DNA of 64,000 bases from Pachypanchax playfairii (lineage: Eukaryota > Chordata > Actinopteri > Cyprinodontiformes > Aplocheilidae). The position numbers and the translations under genes are program-made. Location of the stretch: contig SSNP01000109.1 of assembly GCA_006937955.1 (NCBI GenBank), positions 508,791 to 572,790 of the forward strand. Reading direction: 5' to 3'. Below, piece by piece: positions 34,617-47,558 of the stretch (its first letter is position 1; the number at the start of each line of letters is the position of its first letter). The notes under the pieces are model-generated. The model searched no databases. It saw only the letters and a list, made by a program, of their open reading frames with translations, and had not been told where the DNA came from.

Positions 34617-35083
34617 ACTCATTCATTCAACACCCATGCAAACTTTCCAGCTCTGTCTGCCCACAGCCGAACGACTTGCCTACTTTTAAATATGTAACAA
34701 ATATTTCAGTCAGACACTCCCAAACAGAAAGAGGACCAAAAATGTTTATGCTGATTTCAAGTAATCACCAAATTCAGTGTAGCTTGCATGTAATAATGAA
34801 GTGCACTGTGCACAGTAGGTGCACCAACACTGAAATGGGATGCACGTTGTCTGCTTTTAGAGAGAACTTCTTAATAAGGCTGGTAAGTAGGTGAAGTCAA
34901 CACAGCAGAGTTCAGCTAACGACCAGGATGAGATAGAAAAGGAACTGCAGTCCTTTAACAATCTGCAGGGAATCTGTAAGATAAATGAAGATCTGAGCTC
35001 CTTGTTTGATCAACAATGCTGAGAAGGTAAGTTCAGATGAAGCAGTCGGTCTGATCTCGGCTGTGAGACCTCACGCTGTGTCT

Positions 35084-38000
35084 TCAGCTGCTGAAGTTCC
35101 TGTCCTGATTGAAGCCAGCCTGGTTGTACTGTTGTCCGCCATGTTGGAAGAACTGTTCAAACTGTCCTCCTTGATTAAAATTCTGCCCTCCCCTGCCTCC
35201 CCATCCACCACCACCACCACCTCCTCCTCTGCCTCCTCTTCCTCTACCGCCACGACCTCCACGGCCCCCACCTCTTTCCTGATGCCAGCCCCCGTCCTGG
35301 TTATAATTATGGTAACCACCACCTCCATGATAGCTGGGATCCTGGAAGCCTCCTTGATTGTTTCCTCCTCTCCCTCCTCCCCTATAGTGACCTCCTGCAT
35401 CTTGGTAATAACTCTGGTTGTAACCCCCTCTGCTTCCTCCATCCCCCCAGCTCCCCTGCAACTTCCCCCCTCTGCCACCTGTTCCTCTGCCCCCCCTGTC
35501 CTCATGTCCTCCAGCACGTCCACCCTGGGAGTAGTTATCATAGCCCCCTCTGCTACCTCCATGTCCCCCAGTGTAGTGTCCTCCGCCTTGAGGGGCCTCC
35601 TGACGCTTCTGCCAGGAGGGCATTTCAGGAGGCGGCGGCTCGATCTCACAGGGTCGTCCTCCTCTGTCGGGCACCCGACCCATCAGAACCTGAGGAGGAG
35701 ACAAGTCATTAAAACCAACACGGCTCCAAATGAGGCCAGAGAACTAAACCTGAGCAGTTCTTCCTGTTAGGAGGTGGACCTGCTTACAGAAGGAAGACTT
35801 TTCTACTTTCAAGTCATTTTACAGATTTAATGTTTAATGAAAGTGATCAACAGAAATCTGATTCATGCTCACAATGACCTAAAGAAGCCACAGCAGGATT
35901 TACACTACTTCCCACCTTCTAGGTAAAACGGTGATGAGCTTCATTAGCTCATCTGTAAGAGCGTTCAGACAGCAGCTAGTACGCTGACATCGTGACATGA
36001 ATCAAACTGAAATATATGATTAAAAAAACAGGATAAAACAAGAAAATGTTTATCAGTAAAACTGCAGTGAGGACATGGGATGTCTTCTTCTGTGGTAAAC
36101 CCACCTTATTTATGGCACAGGCCGTCTTCTCTCTTATTTTGCCGCTGCTCGTGCGAAGGATCTTGGAGAAATCTTGTCGTGCAGCAAGAAGATGAGCAAC
36201 AGAGACTCTGCTTTTAGCACCGAGGGCAGAACGCAGCGGCTGGTACACTTTACCCAACTTCTCAGCATGTGTCTGTCAGAAAACATGGAAGGAGTGTGTT
36301 TGAATCCCAGATCCAGACAGTAAACCAGTCTACAGCATCTGAACAATCAGAGACCAGAAGATTCAGTTTATCCAAAGTCAGCTGTGAAGATTCAAACACT
36401 GTTAAAAAGCAGAACCTTCCTGTAGAAACTCGCCCTCGTCAGGTCCTGATCTGCTGTGTTTGGGTCATTTCTTACCATATTTGACCAGTAAGTGACTCCA
36501 CTGCTGTCGGGAGGACTGGAAGAACAACTTTAAAACATCCTCTCGTACCTGTTTGTTCTGTATCAAGTCACTTTGTTTAAAGACTGGTTCATGGTGGGGT
36601 TCCTCAAGGCTCTGATCTGGACCATGTACTTCCACTGGGACAGTCCATAAAGCACTACCATGTTCATTATCATTTCTATGCTTGACATTCATCTTTAACA
36701 GAAGACAAGCAGTGATGAAATGATCATTTCACTCAAATAAACCCAAACAAAACCGAGACACTGATCATGAATCCAGATAACACGAGTTCTCCAGGTAAAC
36801 TCAGGTTCTGAGGTACCCTCATTTATCTCTGTCTGGGTGTGTTCGACAGCTCGTCATTAGAACACTGTTCCAAGCAGCTCATTTAAAACCACTTTATATA
36901 GTTAATATATCCAAACTCTGATTTATTGTGTCAAAGGTTAAAATATGGAGGATTATTCATGTTGTTTCAGCTCACTTGGGCTTCTGTGATAATCTTAATC
37001 TGTTGTAATAAATGAGCTACAGATGGTCTTCAGGTAGTTTAAAACCCAGCAGGTCCAGATAGAAGATCCCACATCAGTCCAGTCGTGTTTCCCTGCACTG
37101 GTTCTCAGTGGGCTTCAAGATGCACTTGAAACTTTAGAGTTTTAAATGATCAGACTCATCAGCACATTACAGACCTTCCTCCCAGACGCTTAGACCTTCA
37201 TGATGCTAAAGGTCTGACGCACTTCCTGTCTCCATTCATGGCACCGACACACCAAACAAACAAGCTTCAACTCAGATTCTTAATGTTTCTCTTATTATTT
37301 TAGTTTGTTGTTGTTTTTACTTTTCATTCATTTTTAAATTCCATTCAGTTTTATTTATAAAAGCATCAGTTCATGACAAAAATCAGTCAGAGGTCCAAAA
37401 TGTAGATTCATCAATAATCAGAGTCAGAAAGTTATAAAACACCAATAAATAAAGTTCCTGTCTTAAGAACCAGCAGAACCAGAACCAGAACCAGAACCAG
37501 GATGAGTTCTACTGGACCCACTGGGGTCTGAGACTCTAGTGCGGACCAAAGAACTGGACCGAGACCCACTTTTTCAGGTGGTCTCAGTCCAAACGAACTC
37601 GTTTCGGTTCGCTTCAGGTCTGAATAAGAACCAGTCTCGATCCGAAACAACTGCAGGATTTATGCGCCTTTCTGCCTCCACCGGGAGCGTTACCATGGCA
37701 ATGCATTTTTTTTACGACCTCAGCAGCGCGTCAATCAGCGACTCACAGCAGGGCCACAGTCCGGGAACAGAAGGTGAAATTATTAATTAATATATTTCCA
37801 GTTAGTCCTGCTTCATTTCAATAAACAGATTATTTTATTAGATATCATCACAGATATTATCTGTGCGCCCCGTGCTGTGTTGATGCGTAGAGCAGCGACA
37901 CAACAGCAGGAAACAAACCGTGGCAGTGGTGGAAAGAGTTTTTAATATAGTCAGTACATGAACAGACACGGCTTAATCCTGCTTTTCCCCACTCGAACAC

Positions 38001-41000
38001 AGACACAGGTGGGAGAACTTCTCCCCCAAACGAGCTGCGCAGCAGCTGTGAATCTCTCCTGGTGGGACGCGATGAGATCAGGGAAAACCTGCACCTCTGC
38101 TAATGGTTCTGGGGGTTATGCTTAACGAGCTACTGTAGGAAAAATAAGGCGTTCACTGCCGTTATCGCTAAAGCTGCTGCTGACACTCAGCTCTGCAGCT
38201 CAATAACAGAACAATGACATGCAGGGCAGGAATGTTTTCCTCTATATCCGGGTCTGTGCTCTGAGTGCCGCCCTAATCACTCCTGTCCAATGGGAGCACA
38301 GATTGTTACACACGTGGATGTGTTTACAAAATAAAGTTCACTTGCAAAATGTGCCGTCTGAATAGGAACCAAACGAAAAAAATAAAGTCTGCTTTTGGTC
38401 CGGACCACACAAGTGGACTAAAGGACTTTACGGTGCATTCACAACAGCCCTGTTTAGTCCGCTTTAATCGAACTCTAGATTGTTTGTCCAGAAAGTCCGG
38501 TTAGTGAACGGGCAACCAAACTCTGATTCGGACCAAACAATTGCACTCTAGTCCGCCTAAAAATGTGGGTCTCAGTTTGATTGAAACGAATTCTGGAGCA
38601 GTTCGATTGCATGTGTGAACGCAACCGGACCGGGAGCGCACCAAAAGCAGGAAGTGGACTATATTGTGTAGCTGTCTCAGCCGCCTCGTGTCTCTGTCTC
38701 ATTATCTGCTCATCCTGAACCCAGTGCAGTAGAATATTGATCTGGTACATTCACCAAACACCAAAGATCCCAAAACTACCAGAATCTGCTGCTACTCCAC
38801 GTTTGTTTATGTTTCCTTCTCCTGCGGCAGCACCAGGAAGTGCAGTGACAACAATGAAAAAGTTGTGCAGTTGCACCACAGCGCCACCACAGGCGGGGAT
38901 GAAAACATGCTTATTTAGTCCGTTTCATAGTGTGCAGTGTGAATCCAAACTACTGTATATACCCGCGTATAAGTCGTTTTTTTGAGGAGTAAATTTCAGG
39001 TCTGAAGAAGGGTTCCGACTTATACGTGAGATATCGGGAAGAAGTCGTTTTTTTTTTTAGAGGAAAATGTCGACAGCTTGGGGACTGGAGCAAGTACTCG
39101 GACGAGCGAACGATGTTCCTTATCAGCATGGATGATCAAAGACACGTTATATCTTTTTATTGTTATAATAATAAAGAAATTTATCCGAGAGATGTGGACA
39201 CAGTGGATGATCAGCGGCGACCCGCCGGGAACTTAAAGAAACCATCACTTCAGCTGGTATGTGAGTGGACGGTGAAAGCCTGGGACCAGATTCCTGCTGA
39301 AACAGTAATCAAGTCGTTCAAGAACTGTGGTATCTCAAACGCCATGGACCGTTTTCATTATTTTCTGCTCTCATTTTCACAAACACCCTTCATCACTGGG
39401 ACTTCCTGACACAAACTGATTCTGACACCGACTTATACGCGGGTTAGTGCTAAATTCCTCAATTTTTCTGCTGAGAAAGAGGTCCGACTCATACACGGAT
39501 CGACTTATACGCGAGTATATACGGTACACCAACTAAAAACAGGAAAACAATGTTGCAATTGTGGTCCCCAATGGAACCGAGTCCACCGGACTATCAGGTG
39601 TAAATACAACCTTACTTTCCCTCTGATGGACTACAACTAGAGTTATAATGCAGGGAAGTCCAGGTGGAGACGTACCTTTGCTCTGTCGGACCAACCGAAG
39701 GACTGAACCGTTACATCGAGTCTCTTCAACAACATCTTCCTCCTCACTTCATACTCATTTACAAGTGCTTGATTTATAGCCTCAATTTTTTCCTGTTAAA
39801 TGAGGGAAAAGACCAAAATGAGAAGAATGTTACCAACTTCACTGTGTATCTGAGTTTCTCTAGTCTCTACCTGGTGCATAGGTCCCAGGGGCTTCTTCAT
39901 CAGTGGCTCACCTACGTGGTTTGGTGGGACTCGACTTAGGGCTTCTTTCAACTGAGAGGAAGTGAGACAGAATGTAACACATCTGTTACAGGTTGTATGT
40001 TTATACTGTAGTCCAGGTGAAACAGGTAAAATGTCAAATTTCTGGCAATAAATGACTTCAATAAAGGAAGAATGATAAAAATGAGTTAAGCTCTTTCTGT
40101 TGTGTCCAACCAGACCATAAAAACACAAATGTCTTCTATTCTTACAAACAATTAAATCCTTGCGTCGGCCTGTGTGTCCCTGGTTAAACTGACCTTCTTC
40201 TCAATCCCACTGAAGAACTGGAACATTGTGATGCTGGCTGGAGGTTTGGACATGCCCAGAGACACGCAGATCCCCTTCAGTTCCTGGAAGACGGGGCTGC
40301 CAGAATCCTGGACTTTCTGCTGAGGTTTGTTGATCAGAATCATCCTTGATGCCTCCAGCTCAGACACTAGAAATGCTGACGTACACAGAGTCCATCACAT
40401 GGTTGCTTTTCACAGAGAACCAGACATTTTCATCTCTGTGGTAAGAGCAGCATCAGTGTAACTAACAGAACTGATCGATTACATTCTGACAGAGACTGGT
40501 TCACAGGAGAACGACACAAAGTTCCTGCTTCATGAGGGAATTAGCTGGTTACAGCTCCAGGTGAGCTTTGGGCGTGGCAAATATCCCAAAATAAATAATA
40601 AAAGCCCTGTGAATGCAGCACACCTTGTTCTAAGCTACATGCACATTGTTTGCTCAACATGGTACTTTTCAGTTACAAACACGTCACAGTGACCAGAGGC
40701 TGCTTCTGAGACCACCGTGAGTCCATCATGTGGACCCAGGTTACAGCTGACAGGTGCACCACGGCTGCTTTAAAAACATGTCTAGAAAATTTATGTTTTT
40801 ATGAAACGCATACTCAGGAGCAGCAGACAGTCTGTCCTACTGAGGAACCTCTGGGTGATGTCTCCACTGGTGAGGACACTGTAGGGACAGACAAGCTCGG
40901 ACAGAAGGCCACTCATCTCCAGCTGAAAGCTGTCTGCCTCACTTGGACCTGGGACAAAAAAGAAAGACAAGATAATGTCCTCCTAACGTCACATAGAGCA

Positions 41001-44000
41001 GATGAAGAATACCAGAAACCTCCACAGCTCTTACAGTTAGTGGCGTGAACATTTTCCTCCAGTTTGTGGTAAAGTTTAAGTTCAGAGACAGTCCAGGCAC
41101 AAAGCTTTGTAAACTCTGGTGAAGATGCTCCTCCCACAACTGCTGAATCCAGAGCTCCATCCTCCAACAGAGGACCTTGATACCTGCATAAACACACACA
41201 CACACATTACTCACATGTTTAACCCCGCTGCTTCATGAGGAGTTACGTGTTAAACCCCGCTGCTTCATGAGGAGTTACGTGTTAAACCCCGCTGCTTCAT
41301 GGGGAGTTACGTGTTAAACCCCGCTGCTTCATGAGGAGTTACGTGTTAAACCCCGCTGCTTCATGGGGAGTTACGTGTTAAACCCCGCTGCTTCATGGGG
41401 AGTTACGTGTTAAACCCCGCTGCTTCATGAGGAGTTACGTGTTAAACCCCGCTGCTTCATGAGGAGTTACGTGTTAAACCCCGCTGCTTCATGAGGAGTT
41501 ACATGTTAAACCCCGCTGGTTCATGAGGAGTTACATGTTAAACCCAGCTGCTTCATGAGGAGTTACATGTTAAACCCCGCTGCTTCATGAGGAGTTACAT
41601 GTTAAATCCCGCTGCTTCGTGAGGAGTTACATGTTAAATCCCGCTGCTTCATGAGGAGTTACATGTTATATGTTAAATCCTGCTGCTTCATGAGGAGTTA
41701 CATGTTAAACCCTGCTGCTTCATAAGGAGTTACATGTTAAACCCCGCTGCTTCATGAGGAGTTACATGTTAAACCCTGCTGCTTCATGAGGAGTTACATG
41801 TTAAACCCCGCTGCTTCATGAGGAGTTACATGTTAAACCCTGCTGCTTCATGAGGAGTTACATGTTACATGTTAAACCCTTCTGCTTCATGAGGAGTTAC
41901 ATGTTACATGTTAAACCCTTCTGCTTCATGAGGAGTTACATGTTAAATCCTGCTGCTTCATGAGGAATTACATGTTAAATCCTGCTGCTTCATGAGGAGT
42001 TATATGTTAAACCCTGTTGCTTAATGAGGACATGTTAAACCCTGCTGCTTCATGAGGAGTTACGTGTTAAACCCTGCTGCTTCATGAGGAGTTACGTGTT
42101 AAACCCTGCTGCTTCATGAGGAGTTTCGTGTTAAACCCCGCTGCTTCATGAGGAGTTACGTGTTAAACCCCGCTGCTTCATGAGGAGTTACATGTTAAAC
42201 CCTGCTGCTTCATGAGGAGTTACATGTTAAACCCAGCTGCTTCATGAGGAGTTACATGTTACATGTTAAACCCTGCTGCTTCATGAGGAGTTACATGTTA
42301 AATCCTGCTGCTTCATGAGGAGTTACATGTTAAAAGAGTTACGTGTTAAACCCCGCTGCTTCATGAGGAGTTACATGTTAAATCCTGCTGCTTCATGAGG
42401 AGTTACATGTTAAAAGAGTTACGTGTTAAACCCCGCTGCTTCATGAGGAGTTACATGTTAAACCCCGCTGCTTCATGAGGAGTTACATGTTACATGTTAA
42501 ACCCTTCTGCTTCATGAGGAGTTACATGTTAAATCCTGCTGCTTCATGAGGAGTTACATGTTAAAAGAGTTACATGTTAAACCCTTCTGCTTCATGAGGA
42601 GTTACATGTTAAACCCTTCTGCTTCATGAGGAGTTACATGTTAAACCCCGCTGCTTCATGAGGAGTTACATGTTAAACCCCGCTGCTTCATGAGGAGTTA
42701 CATGTTAAACCCCGCTGCTTCATGAGGAGTTACATGTTAAAAGAGTTACATGTTAAACCCTTCTGCTTCATGAGGAGTTACATGTTAAACCCTTCTGCTT
42801 CATGAGGAGTTACATGTTAAACCCCGCTGCTTCATGAGGAGTTACATGTTAAACCCCGCTGCTTCATGAGGAGTTACATGTTAAACCCCGCTGCTTCATG
42901 AGGAGTTACATGTTAAACCCTGCTGCTTCATGAGGAGTTACATGTTAAACCCTGCTGCTTCATGAGGAATTACATGTTAAATCCTGCTGCTTCATGAGGA
43001 GTTATATGTTAAACCCTGTTGCTTCATGAGGACATGTTAAACCCTGCTGCTTCATGAGGAGTTAAGTGTTAAACCCCGCTGCTTCATGAGGAGTTACGTG
43101 TTAAACCCCGCTGCTTCATGAGGAGTTACGTGTTAAACCCCGCTGCTTCATGAGGAGTTACATGTTAAACCCCGCTGCTTCATGAGGAGTTACATGTTAA
43201 ACCCCGCTGCTTCATGAGGAGTTACATGTTAAATCCTGCTGCTTCATGAGGAGTTACATGTTAAACCCTGCTGCTTCATGAGGAGTTACATGTTACATGT
43301 TAAACCCTTCTGCTTCATGAGGAGTTACATGTTACATGTTAAACCCTTCTGCTTCATGAGGAGTTACATGTTACATGTTAAACCCTTCTGCTTCATGAGG
43401 AGTTACATGTTACATGTTAAACCCTTCTGCTTCATGAGGAGTTACATGTTAAATCCTGCTGCTTCATGAGGAGTTACATGTTAAACCCTGTTGCTTCATG
43501 AGGACATGTTAAACCCTGCTGCTTCATGAGGAGTTACGTGTTAAACCCCGCTGCTTCATGAGGAGTTACGTGTTAAACCCCGCTGCTTCATGAGGAGTTA
43601 CGTGTTAAACCCCGCTGCTTCATGAGGAGTTACATGTTAAATCCCGCTGCTTCATGAGGAGTTATATGTTAAACCCTGTTGCTTCATGAGGACATGTTAA
43701 ACCCTGCTGCTTCATGAGGAGTTACGTGTTAAACCCCGCTGCTTCATGAGGAGTTACGTGTTAAACCCCGCTGCTTCATGAGGAGTTACGTGTTAAACCC
43801 CGCTGCTTCATGAGGAGTTACGTGTTAAACCCCCTGCTGCTTCATGAGGAGTTACGTGTTAAACCCCCTGCTGCTTCATGAGGGGTTACGTGTTAAACCC
43901 CGCTGCTTCATGAGGGGTTACGTGTTAAACCCCGCTGCTTCATGAGGAGTTACGTGTTAAACCCAGCTGCTTCATGAGGAGTTACGTGTTAAACCCCGCT

Positions 44001-46331
44001 GCTTCACGAGGAGTTACGTGTTAAACCCCGCTGCTTCACGAGGAGTTACGTGTTAAACCCTGCTGCTTCACGAGGAGTTACATGTTAAACCCTGCTGCTT
44101 CATGAGGAGTTACATGTTAAACCCTGCTGCTTCATGAAGAGTTACATGTTAAACCCTGCTGCTTCATGAGGAATTAAATGTTAAATCCTGCTGCTTCATG
44201 AGGAGTTATATGTTAAACCCTGTTGCTTCATGAGGACATGTTAAACCCTGCTGCTTCATGAGGAGTTACATGTTAAACCCTGCTGCTTCATGAGGAGTTA
44301 CATGTTAAACCCTGCTGCTTCATGAAGAGTTACATGTTAAACCCTGCTGCTTCATGAGGAATTACATGTTAAATCCTGCTGCTTCATGAGGAGTTATATG
44401 TTAAACCCCGTTGCTTCATGAGGAGTTACGTGTTAAACCCCGCTGCTTCATGAGGAGTTACGTGTTAAACCCCGTTGCTTCATGAGGGGTTACGTGTTAA
44501 ACCCCGCTGCTTCATGAGGAGTTACATGTTAAACCCAGCTGCTTCATGAGGAGTTAAGTGTTAAACCCCGCTGCTTCATGAGGAGCTACATGTTAAACCC
44601 AGCTGCTTCATGAGGAGTTACATGTTAAACCCTGTTGCTTCACAACGAGTTACATGTTAAACCCCGCTGCTTCGTGAGGAGTTACATGTTAAACCCTGCT
44701 GCTTCATGAAGAGTTACATGTTAAACCCTGCTGCTTCATGAGGAATTACATGTTAAATCCTGCTGCTTCATGAGGAGTTATATGTTAAACCCTGTTGCTT
44801 CATGAGGACATGTTAAACCCTGCTGCTTCATGAAGAGTTACATGTTAAACCCCGCTGCTTCATGAGGAGTTACATGTTAAACCCCGCTGCTTCATGAGGA
44901 GTTACATGTTAAACCCCGTTGCTTCATGAGGGGTTACGTGTTAAACCCCGTTGCTTCATGAGGGGTTACGTGTTAAACCCCGTTGCTTCATGAGGGGTTA
45001 CGTGTTAAACCCCGCTGCTTCATGAGGAGTTACATGTTAAACCCAGCTACTTCATGAGGAGTTAAGTGTTAAACCCCGCTGCTTCATGAGGAGTTACATG
45101 TTAAACCCTGCTGCTTCATGAGGAGTTACATGTTAAACCCCGCTGCTTCATGAGGACATGTTAAACCGTGCTGCTTCATGAGGAGTTACATGTTAAACCC
45201 CGCTGCTTCATGAGGAGTTACATGTTAAACCCTGCTGCTTCATGAGGAGTTACATGTTAAACCCCGCTGCTTCATGAGGGGTTACGTGTTAAACCCCGCT
45301 GCTTCATGAGGAGTTACGTGTTAAACCCAGCTGCTTCATGAGGAGTTACGTGTTAAACCCCGCTGCTTCATGAGGAGTTATGTGTTAAACCCCGCTGCTT
45401 CATGAGGAGTTACATGTTAAACCCTGCTGCTTCATGAGGACATGTTAAACCGTGCTGCTTCATGAGGAGTTACATGTTAAACCCTGCTGCTTCATGAGGA
45501 GCTACATATTAAACCCCACTGCTTCATGAGGAGCTACTTGTTAAACCCCGCTGCTTCATGAGGATTTACGTGTTAAACCCCGCTGCTTCATGAGGAGTTA
45601 CATGTTAAACCCTGCTGCTTCATGAGGAGTTACATGTTAAACCCTGTTGCTTCACAACGAGTTACATGTTAAACCCCGCTGCTTCACGAGGAGTTACATG
45701 TTAAACCCCGCTGCTTCATGAGGAGTTACATGTTAAACCCCGCTGCTTCATGAGGAGTTACATGTTAAACCCCGCTGCTTCATGAGCAGCTACTTGCTAA
45801 ACCCCGCTGCTTCATGAGGAGTTACGTGTTAAACCCCGCTGCTTCATGAGGAGTTACATGTTAAACCCCGCTGCTTCATGAGGAGTTACATGTTAAACCC
45901 CGCTGCTTCATGAGGAGTTACATGTTAAACCCTTCTGCTTCATGAGGAGTTACATGTTAAACCCTGCTGCTTCATGAGGAGTTACATGTTAAACCCTGCT
46001 GCTTCATGAGGAGTTACATGTTAAACTCTGTGAACCCTGAACAGCAGCTCCTACCGGGCGGTTCCTGCTGACGCATCGGATCGTGTGACATTTAAACAGC
46101 TTGTAGTTTAGTTTGATGAACAGATATAACGTTTAAAATACGATTTTAAACATTTCATACAAACCGCTTCTTTGTATTGAGGCAAGTAAAACGTCTAGCT
46201 TTAGAAAACACGGACGAGCTACGGGACAGAGCTGGAATTAGACTTTGGCATAATCATCAGTCACCGGAAACATCAGTTTGTTTTTTCACTTACCCTAAAT
46301 CTTCCAGAGAGACGAGAATGTCAGTATCCAT
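35084..46331 (-). CDS. fam98a: FAM98A, 8 exons, 488 aa, complete
   Basis: Seen: exons 46331-46294, 41183-41035, 40948-40814, 40366-40194, 39951-39871, 39792-39676, 36272-36105 and 35689-35084 have GT-AG borders and consistent phases. Family signatures in order: MDTDILVSLEDLG, GPLLEDGAL, FQLEMSGLLSEL, VFQELKGICVSLGMSKPPAS, PPNHVGEPLMKKPLG, RLDVTVQSFGWSDRAK, SVAHLLAARQDFSKILRTSS and VLMGRVPDRGGRP. An RGG/GY-rich tail (about 320-488) ends FEQFFQHGG..QYN..GF. Known: FAM98 proteins associate with DDX1, RTCB and C14orf166 in RNA-processing complexes, and FAM98A is methylated by PRMT1; human FAM98A is about 518 aa. The C-terminal FEQ.FQHGG tail favours FAM98A over FAM98B/C. The start is fixed by the short first exon. 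Introns hold a 4.8-kb minisatellite (intron 1) and DNA transposons (intron 6). Confidence 0.95.
37515..38680. repeat. DNA-transposon-like repeats in fam98a intron 6
   Basis: Seen: 37535-37640 has ACTCTAGTGCGGACCAAAG. The segment 38380-38660 has GGTCCGGACCACACAAGTGG, CTGTTTAGTCCGCTTTAATC, TGATTCGGACCAAACAATTG and CACTCTAGTCCGCC. These related GGACCAAA/TAGTCCGC motifs in both orientations look like subterminal repeats of one or two nested TIR elements. A CCAGAACCAGAA microsatellite lies at about 37470. Family unassigned. Confidence 0.45.
38953..39524 (+). mobile_element. pogo/Tigger-like Tc1-mariner deletion derivative
   Basis: Seen: TIRs GTATATACCCGCGTATAAG (left) and its near-perfect complement CTTATACGCGAGTATATAC (right), flanked by TA (38951-38952 and 39525-39526). 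A residual frame reads PSLQLVCEWTVKAW and then VIKSFKNCGISNAMD. Known: the TA target and the .W..I....I..SFK.CGISNA block belong to pogo-group transposases just after the catalytic domain. About 570 bp remain, so the DDE catalytic part is deleted. It lies in fam98a intron 6. Confidence 0.8.
41216..46027. repeat. Minisatellite array 4, 32-bp unit, about 150 copies, filling fam98a intron 1
   Basis: Seen: tandem units with GCTGCTTCATGAGGAGTTAC and GTTAAACCCC. Common variants are CATGTT/CGTGTT, CCCCGC/CCCTGC/CCCTTC/AATCCTGC, a longer form with a doubled ATGTTAC, a short form with GAGGACATGTTAAA, and ATGTTAAAAGAGTTAC. Blocks of successive variants recur several times, so the array expanded by multi-unit duplication. 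It starts 33 bases from exon 2 and ends about 270 bases from exon 1. 32 is not a multiple of three and no coding is implied. Confidence 0.97.
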
Positions 46332-46404
46332 CTCAAAAATCTATGCTGCTAATTACAAATTGAATAATAGTGATCACATCAGCCAGCTCAGCTGATACAC
46401 GTTA
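46332..46404 (-). promoter_or_regulatory. fam98a: Candidate 5' UTR/core promoter of fam98a
   Basis: Only about 75 bases separate the fam98a ATG (46331) from the start of retroelement-derived sequence (about 46405). Unless a non-coding exon lies further upstream, the core promoter must lie within this short stretch or inside the LINE 3' end. No TATA box or Inr is obvious. Confidence 0.35.
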
Positions 46405-46682
46405 AAGTTCTTCTTCTTCTGTGGTGTTTAACGGCAGCTTTCAACCAGGGTTGTTGCGATACTGCCTCCCTTCGGTTGATTCTTCTTCTTCCTCCTCCTA
46501 TTCTTCTTCTTCTTCTTCTTCTTCCTTTTGTTTAAATGGCCGTTGGCAACCAACTTTTTTTTAATTAAATCATCAAAATGTACAAACATTTTGGCATACA
46601 TTTTAACAGATGATATAAGTAAAGTGCGGTTCACAAGGCAAAAAATACACACACTCTCTCTCACACACACGATATACATTAG

Positions 46683-47558
46683 CTAGAGGTCAAATATTTG
46701 TACATCTTCAAGTGCTTGCATCAGGGATAGAGCATTTTTACATTTCATATGTTCCAAGGATTTTACATAGTTATCTTGCATTTGTCTCTTGAAAGCTGTA
46801 AGTATGGGCTTTACCTTGCGCCATTTACATGTGTGGATGAAATATTTTGCTAGCAATATTATATTATTTATCACAATTTTACTTTCAAAGTCTTTTGAGA
46901 AAAAACCGAACACAATATTGTCCCATTCCAAAGTGTTCTGCAGCTGGATTCTTGAAGACAGCCAGTCCCAGAGATCATCCCAAAATGTCTTTGTGTAGAT
47001 GCACTGGAAGAAGAGATGTTCTGTAGTTTCAATGTCATTGTCACAAAAAATCCAGTTATTTTGTTCAGTATTAAACCTTTTTCTCAGCAGTTCACTGGAA
47101 GGATAAATCTCACTTAGAATTTTAAAATGTACTTCTTTTGTTTTAGGACTAACAGGGAGTTTTAAGTATTCAGTTCTGATCTTTTTAACATCAGTTTCTG
47201 AACATTTTTGGATGATTGAGTTTCTATTTGGTTTTACAGGAAATAAGTGATTATTTAGACATTTTTTGAGAATTTTGTTTGGTATATTTTTTTCCAAGAT
47301 GTTTTGTTCAAATATTTGCAAGATTGAGAAGTTAGGAGCAGGTAAATTCTCCATGTCCATGTTCTCGATTTGGTGCTTGATAGCTTGAGGAATTGCTTTA
47401 AAAATCTTTTTAAATTCCGACCTTCGACATGAAAAGTTATGAAGGGCACAAACATTTTCCAATGAAAGCCAGTTTCTCTGATTATCCACTAAGTGGTGTA
47501 GTGACCACACACCTTTATCCATCCAGCAGAAAGATTGATTTACTATTACATAGAACAT
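46683..47558 (-). pseudogene. L1/Tx1 ORF2 C-terminal domain remnant
   Basis: Seen: a 291-codon open frame beginning within CWMDKGVWSLHHLVDNQ and ending LEDVQIFDL, with NNWIFCDNDIETTEHLFFQC in the middle. Known: the H/C-containing region follows the RT in L1/Tx1 ORF2. It is still open although the RT upstream is partly deleted, so this stretch has had little time, or luck, to collect stops. Confidence 0.8.

Noticed and set aside
35006..35770. 254-codon Ser/Pro/Thr-rich plus-strand ORF
   Set aside because: Antisense shadow of the fam98a RGG exon (35084-35689).
41216..46027. CRISPR-like regular repeats
   Set aside because: Units are directly adjacent without unique spacers, and the context is a vertebrate intron; a minisatellite.
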